A stretch of DNA of 64,000 bases from Rhipicephalus microplus (lineage: Eukaryota; Arthropoda; Arachnida; Ixodida; Ixodidae). The position numbers and the translations under genes were made by a program. This document shows positions 57,501 to 64,000 of this stretch, piece after piece; positions within the stretch are counted from its first letter, which is position 1; each line of letters starts with the position of its first letter. The stretch lies in contig NC_134701.1 in NCBI RefSeq assembly GCF_043290135.1, forward strand, positions 7,532,001 to 7,596,000, read 5' to 3'. The notes under the pieces were generated by a model. The model saw only the letters and a list, made by a program, of their open reading frames with translations. It was not told the origin of the DNA and ran no database searches.

Positions 57501-60500
57501 GCAATTGGCTAGCGCAATCGGCTGTTAACCGAAAGGTTGGAGGTACGAGCCCACCTGGTGGTGGTGCGGCGCTTTTTTTTCTTTGGGCTGATAGCTTTGA
57601 AGATATGTTCTGATGGTGGTGAGAGTGGAGCACGACTGTCTCCATGGCGCAATTGGCTATTCGATAGGCTGTTAACTGAAAGGTTTGACGTTCGAGCTCT
57701 TCCGGGAGTGGTGTGTGCTTTTTTTATTTTGGGCTGATAGCTTTGAAGATATGTAATAACGGTGGTGAGAGTGGAGCACGACTGTCTCCGTGGCGCAATT
57801 GGCTAGCGCGATCGGCTGTTAACCGAAAGGTTGGAGGTACGAGCCCACCCGGTGGTGGTGCGGTGCTTTTTTTTCTTTGGGCTGGTAGCTTTGAAGATAT
57901 GTTCTGATGGTGTTGAGAGTGGAGCAGGACTGTCTCCGTGGCGCAATGGGCTAGCGCGATTGGCTGTTAACCGAAAGGTTGGAGGTACGAGCCCACACGG
58001 TGGTGGTGCGGCGCTTGTTTTTCTTTGGGCTGATAGCTTTGAAGATATGTTCTGATGGTGGTGAGAGTGGAGCACGACTGTCTCCGTGGCGCAATTGGCT
58101 AGCGCGATCGGCTGTTAACCGAAAGGTTGGAGGTTTGAGCCCACCCGGTGGTGGTGCGGCGATTTTTTTTCTTTGGGCTAATAGCTCTGAAAAAATGTTC
58201 AGACAGTGGTGAGAGTGGAGCACGGCTGTCTCCGTGGCGCAATTGGCTAGCGCGATTGGCTGTTAACCGAAAGGTTGGAGGTACGAGCCCACCCGGTGGT
58301 GGTGCGGCGCTTTTTTTTCTTTGGGCTGATAGCTTTGAAGATATGTTCTGATGGTGGTGAGAGTGGAGCAGGACTGTCTCCGAGGCGCAATCGGCTAACG
58401 CGATCGGCTGTTAACCGAAAGGCTGGAGGTACGAGCCCTCCCGGGAGTGGTGCGGCGCTTTTTTTTCTTTGGGCTGATAGCTTTGAAGATATGTTCTGAT
58501 GGTGTTGAGAGGGGAGCAGGACTGTCTCCGTGGCGCAATGGGTTAGCGCGATCAGCTGTTAACCGAAAGGTTGGAGGTACGAGCCCACCCGGTGGTGGTG
58601 CGGCGCTTGTTTTTCTTTGGGCTGATAGCTTTGAAGGTATGTTCTGATGGTGGTGAGAGTGGAGCACGACTGTCTCTGTGGCGCAATTGGCTAGCGCGAT
58701 CGGCTGTTAATCGAAAGGTTGGAGGTACGAGCCCACCCGGTGGTGGTGCGGCGCTTTTTTTTCTTTGGGCTGATAGCTTTGAAGATATGTTCTGATGGTG
58801 GTGAGAGTGGAGCAGGACTGTCTCCGTGGCGCAATCGGCTAACGCGATCGGCTGTTAACCGAAAGGTTGGAGGTACGAGCCCTCCCGGGAGTGGTGTGTT
58901 GCTTTTTTTATTTTGGGCTGATAGCTTTGAAGATATGTTCTGATGGTGGTGAGAGTGGAGCACGACTGTCTCCGTGGCGCAATTGGCTAGCGCAATCGGC
59001 TGTTAACCGAAAGGTTGGAGGTACGAGCCCACCTGGTGGTGGTGCGGCGCTTTTTTTTCTTTGGGCTGATAGCTTTGAAGATATGTTCTGATGGTGGTGA
59101 GAGTGGAGCACGACTGTCTCCATGGCGCAATTGGCTATTCGATAGGCTGTTAACTGAAAGGTTTGACGTTCGAGCTCTTCCGGGAGTGGTGTGTTGCTTT
59201 TTTTATTTTGGGCTGATAGCTTTGAAGATATGTAATAACGGTGGTGAGAGTGGAGCACGACTGTCTCCGTGGCGCAATTGGCTAGCGCGATCGGCTGTTA
59301 ACCGAAAGGTTGGAGGTACGAGCCCACCCGGTGGTGGTGCGGTGCTTTTTTTTCTTTGGGCTGGTAGCTTTGAAGATATGTTCTGATGGTGTTGAGAGTG
59401 GAGCAGGACTGTCTCCGTGGCGCAATGGGCTAGCGCGATCGGCTGTTAACCGAAAGGTTGGAGGTACGAGCCCACACGGTGGTGGTGCGGCGCTTGTTTT
59501 TCTTTGGGCTGATAGCTTTGAAGATATGTTCTGATGGTGGTGAGAGTGGAGCACAACTGTCTCCGTGGCGCATTTGGCTAACGCGATCGGCTGTTAACCG
59601 AAAGGTTGGAGGTACGAGCCCTCCCGGGAGTGGTGTGTTGCTTTTTTTTATTTTGGGCTGATAGCTTTGAAGATATGTTCTGATGGTGGTGAGAGTGGAG
59701 CACGACTGTCTCCGTGGCGCAATTGCCTAGCGCGATCGGCTGTTAACCGAAAGGCTGGAGGTACGAGCCCACCCGGTGGTGGTGCGGCGATTTTTTTTCT
59801 TTGGGCTAATAGCTCTGAAAAAATGTTCAGACAGTGGTGAGAGTGGAGCACGGCTGTCTCCGTGGCGCAATTGGCTAGCGCGATCGGCTGTTAACCGAAA
59901 GGCTGGAGGTACGAGCCCACCCGGTGGTGGTGCGGCACTTTTTTTTCTTTGGGCTGATAGCTTTGAAGATATGTTCTGATGGTGGTGAGAGTGGAGCAGG
60001 ACTGTCTCCGAGGCGCAATCGGCCAACGCGATCGGCTGTTAACCGAAAGGCTGGAGGTACGAGCCCTCCCGGGAGTGGTGTGTTGCTTTTTATATTTTGG
60101 GCTGATAGCTTTGAAGATACGTTCTGATGGTGGTGAGAGTGGAGCACGACTGTCTCCGTGGCGCAATTGGCTAGCGCGATCGGCTGTTAATCAAAAGGTT
60201 GGAGGTACGAGCCCACCCGGTGGTGGTGCGGCGCTTTTTTTTCTTTGGGCTGATGGCTTTGAAGATATGTTCTGATGGTGTTGAGAGGGGAGCAGGACTG
60301 TCTCCGTGGCGCAATGGGTTAGCGCGATCAGCTGTTAACCGAAAGGCTGGAGGTACGAGCCCTTCCGGGAGTGGTGCGGCGCTTTTTTTTCTTTGGGCTG
60401 ATAGCTTTGAAGAAATGTTCTGATGGTGGTGAGAGTGGAGCACGACTGTCTCCGTGGCGCAATTTGCTAGCGCGATCAGCTGTTAACCGAAAGGTTGGAG

Positions 60501-63500
60501 GTACGAGCCCACACGGTGGTGGTCCGGCACTTTTTTTTATTTGGACTGATAGCTCTGAAGGAATGTTCTGACGGTGGTGAGAGTGGAGCACGACTGTCTC
60601 CGTGGCGCAATTGGCTATGCGAAAGGCTGTTAACCGCAAGGTTGGAGGTTCGAGCCCTCCAGGGAGTGGTGTGCTGCTTTTTTTTCTTTGGGCTGATAGC
60701 TTTGAAGATATGTTCTGATGGTGGTGAGAGTGGAGCAGGACTGTCTCCGTGGCGCAATCGGCTAGCGCGATCGGCTGTTAACCGAAAGGTTGGAGGTACG
60801 AGCCCACCCGGTGGTGGTGCGGCGCTTTTTTTCTTTGGGCTGATAGCTCTGAAGAAATTTTGTGACGGTGGTGAGAGTGGAGCACGACTGTCTCCGTGGC
60901 GCATTTGGCCAGCGCGATCGGCTGTTAACCGAAAGGTTGGAGGTACGAGCCCTCCCGGGAGTGGTGTGTTGCTTTTTTTATTTCGGGCTGAAAGCTATGA
61001 AGATATGTTCTGATGCTGGTGAGAGTGGAGCACGACTGTCTCCGTGGCGCAATCGGCTAGCGCGATCGGCTGTTAACCAAAAGGTTGGAGGTACGAGCCC
61101 ACGCAGTGGTGGTGCGGCGCTTTTTTTTCTTTGGGCTGATAGCTTTGAAGTAAGTCCTGATGGTGGTGAGAGTGGAGCACGACTGTCTCCGTGGCGCAAT
61201 TGGCTATTCGATCGGCTGTTAACTGAAAGGTTGGATGTTCGAGCCCTCCCGGGAGTAGTGTGTTGCTATTTTTTCTTTGGGCTGATAGCTTCGAAGATAT
61301 GTTCTGATGGTGGTGAGAGTGGAGCAGGACTGTCTCCTTGGCGCAATTGGCTGCCGCGATCGGCTGTTAACCGAAAGGTTGGAGGTACGAGCCCACCCGG
61401 TGGTGGTGCGGCGCTTTTTTTTCTTTGGGCTGATAGCTTTGAAGATATGTTCTGATGGTGGTGAGAGTGGAGCAGGACTGTCTCCGTGGCGCAATCGGCT
61501 AACGCGATCGGCTGTTAACCGAAAGGTTGGAGATACGAGCCCTCCCGGGAGTGGTGTGTTGCTTTTTTTATTTCGGGCTGATAGCTTTGAAGATATGTTC
61601 TGATGGTGGCGAGAGTGGAGCACGACCGTCTCCGTGGCGCAATCGGCTAGCGCGATCGGCTGTTAACCGAAAGGTTGGAGGTACGAGCCCACGCAGTGGT
61701 GGTGCGGCGCTTTTTTTTCTTTGGGCTGATAGCTTTGAAGATATGATCTGATGGTGGTGAGAGTGAAGCACGACTGTCTCCGTGGCGCAATTGGCTATTC
61801 GATCGGCTGTTAACTGAAAGGTTGGATGTTCGAGCCCTCCCGGGAGTAGTGTGTTGCTTTTTTTTCTTTGGGCTGATAGCTTCGAAGATATGTTCTGATG
61901 GTGGTGAGAGTGGAGCAGGACTGTCTCCGTGGCGCAATTGGGTGCCGCGATCGGCTGTTAACCGAAAGGTTGGAGGTTCGAGCCCAACCGGTGGTGGTGC
62001 GGCGCTTTTTTTCCTTTGGGCTGATAGCTATGAAGAAATCTTCTGACGGTGGTGAGAGTGGAGCACGACTGTCTTCGTGGCGCAATTGGCTATGCGATCG
62101 GCTCTTAACTGAAAGGTTGGAGGTTCGAGCCTTCCCGGGAGTGGTGTGTTGCTTTTTTTTCTTTGGGCTGATAGCTTTCAAAATATGTTCTGATGGTGGT
62201 GAGTGTGGAGCAGGACTGTCTCCGTGAAGCAATTGGCTAGCGCGATCGGCTGTTAACCGAAAGGTTGGAGGCACGAGCCCACCCGGTGGAGGTGCGGCGC
62301 TTTTTTTTCTTTGGACTGATAGCTTTGAAGATATGTTCTGATGGTGGTGAGAGTGGAGCACGACTGTCTTCGTGGCGCAATTGGCTAGCGCGATCGGCTG
62401 TTAACCGAGAGGTTGGAGGTTCGAGCCCACCCGGTGGTAGTGCGGCGATTTTTTTCCTTAGGGCTGATAGCTCTGAAGAAATGTTCTGACGGTGGTGAGA
62501 GTGGAGCATGACTGTCTCCATGGTGCAATTGGCTATGCGATCGGCTGTTAACTGAAACGTTAGAGGTTCGAGCCCTCGCGGGAGTGGTGTGTTGCTTTTT
62601 TTGGGGGCTGATAGCTTTGAAGATATGTTCTGATGGTGGTGAGAGTGGAGCAGGACTGTCTCCTTGGCGCAATTGGCTAGCGCAATCGGCTGTTAACCGA
62701 AAGGTTTGAGGTTCGGGCCCACCCGGTGCTGGTGCGGCGCTTTCTTTTCTTTGGGCTGATAGCTTTGAAGATGTGTTCTGATGGTGGTAAGAGTGGAGCA
62801 CGACTGTCTCCGTGGCGCAATTGGCTAGCGCTATCGGCTGTTAACCGAAAGGTTGGAGGTTCGGGCCCACCTGGTGGTGGTGCGGCGCTTTTTTTTCTTT
62901 GGGCTGATAACTTTGAAGATATGTTCTGATGGTGGTGAGAGTGGAGCACGACTGTCTCCGTGGCGCAATCGGCTAACGCGATCGGCTGTTAACCGAAAGG
63001 TTGGAGGTACGAGCCCTCCCGGGAGTGGTGTGTTGCTTTTTTTATTTTGGGCTGATAGCTTTGAAGATATGTTCTGATGGTGGTGAGAGTGGAGCACGAC
63101 TGTCTCCGTGGCGCAATTGGCTAGCGCAGTCGGCTGTTAACCGAAAGGTTGGAGGTACGAGCCCACCTGGTGGTGGTGCGGCGCTTTTTTTTCTTTGGGC
63201 TGATAGCTTTGAAGATGTGTTCTGATGGTGGTGAGAGTGGAGCACTACTGTCTCCATGGCGCAATTGGCTATTCGATAGGCTGTTAACTGAAAGGTTTGA
63301 GGTTCGAGCTCTTCCGGGAGTGGTGTGTTGCTTTTTTTATTTTGGGCTGATAGCTTTGAAGATATGTAATAACGGTGGTGAGAGTGGAGCACGACTGTCT
63401 CCGTGGCGCAATTGGCTAGCGCGATCGGCTGTTAACCGAAAGGTTGGAGGTACGAGCCCACCCGGTGGCGGTGCGGCGCTTTTTTTTTCTTTGGGCTGGT

Positions 63501-64000
63501 AGCTTTGAAGATATGTTCTGATGGTGTTGAGAGTGGAGCAGGACTGTCTCCGTGGCGCAATGGGCTAGCGCGATCGGCTGTTAACCGAAAGGTTGGAGGT
63601 ACGAGCCCACCCGGTGGTGGTGCGGCGCTTGTTTTTCTTTGGGCTGATAGCTTTGAAGATATGTTCTGATGGTGGTGAGAGTGGAGCACGACTGTCTCCG
63701 TGGCGCAATTGGCTAACGCGATCGGCTGTTAACCGAAAGGTTGGAGGTACGAGCCCTTCCGGGAGTGGTGTGTTGCTTTTTTTATTTTGGGCTGATAGCT
63801 TTGAAGATATGTTCTGATGGTGGTGAGAGTGGAGCACGACTGTCTCCGTGGCGCATTTGGCTAGCGCGATCGGCTGTTAACCGAAAGGTTGGAGGTACGA
63901 GCCCACCCGGTGGTGGTGCGGCACTTTTTTTTCTTTGGGCTGATAGCTTTGAAGATGTGTTCTGATGGTGGTGAGAGTGGAGCACGACTGTCTCCATGGC
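54504..64000 (+). repeat. Satellite block E: about 64 tRNA-Asn-derived monomers, running off the window
   Basis: The array resumes exactly where the gypsy element interrupted it. The first part, to about 61160, is the rest of duplication copy 2. From there to 64000 the monomer order changes; 62.0-63.4 kb resembles the 56.3-57.6 kb patch and parts of blocks A and B. The array continues beyond the end of the window. Confidence 0.93.

Larger units (their letters stand above)
46031..61160 (+). repeat. 9978-bp tandem segmental duplication, copy 2, with gypsy insertion
   Basis: The offset from copy 1 is 9978 bp before 49355 and 15130 bp after 54504. The increase of 5152 bp equals the gypsy element (5148 bp) plus its 4-bp target duplication. 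Within copy 2 the offset changes to 15279 between about 57.4 and 59.6 kb and returns to 15130 by 60.5 kb: one 148-bp monomer was gained near 56.2-57.4 kb and one lost near 60.3 kb. These steps are direct traces of monomer-scale unequal exchange after the large duplication. Confidence 0.87.

Noticed and set aside
1..64000. CRISPR-like array of direct repeats
   Set aside because: The repeats are contiguous 148-bp monomers with no unique spacers and no cas genes, and the embedded retroelements are eukaryotic.
1..64000. Hammerhead ribozyme in the satellite (TCTGATGGTGGTGAGAG with ACCGAAAG)
   Set aside because: The conserved CUGAUGA core is not present as such, and the GAAA belongs to the tRNA anticodon and variable region. 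I could not draw the three stems.
1..64000. Functional multi-copy tRNA-Asn gene cluster
   Set aside because: The acceptor stem is mismatched in the monomers I folded and the B box is mutated in a large class, so I call them tRNA-derived; a few could still be transcribed.

Overview
This is a eukaryotic repeat-rich window, most likely from an arthropod and plausibly a tick or other chelicerate. That placement is inference from the style of the retroelement proteins; no host gene is available to prove it. I see no cellular protein-coding gene. About 50.5 kb of the 64 kb is one satellite family: a tandem array with a monomer of about 148 bp (roughly 340 copies). Each monomer is a degenerate tRNA-Asn(GTT) gene body of about 73 bp, a T-run resembling a Pol III terminator, and a spacer of about 70 bp. 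The many short open frames across the array are by-products of this repeat and are not genes.

Layout: satellite block A (1-23708); a 5'-truncated CR1/L2-like LINE on the minus strand (23709-30740), itself split by a palindromic pair of Penelope-like elements (26438-29484); satellite block B (30741-37197); an unclassified 673-bp cassette X (37198-37870); satellite block C (37871-47175); a second copy of X (47176-47848); satellite block D (47849-49355); a complete, young-looking Ty3/gypsy LTR retrotransposon (49356-54503); satellite block E (54504-64000).

The satellite has higher-order structure. A block starting at 1 recurs at 8996 and 17547; the two periods, 8995 and 8551 bp, differ by exactly three monomers. 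A 9978-bp segment (36053-46030) is tandemly duplicated as 46031 to about 61160. The gypsy element lies only in the second copy, and the first copy keeps the matching empty site.

Most notable: (i) the satellite is built from a Pol III gene and its monomers carry drifting anticodons and two B-box classes; (ii) the LINE and the gypsy element entered different monomers within the same few bases, about 32-35 bp upstream of the tRNA-like start, where TFIIIB would sit on a tRNA gene; (iii) the LINE ORF1 begins with a hydrophobic stretch and a canonical 2A-like motif, and ORF1 and ORF2 share one frame separated by a single UGA; (iv) the Penelope copies form a near-perfect 1.49-kb inverted repeat with a single 13-bp target duplication; (v) cassette X carries a TATA/initiator pair.
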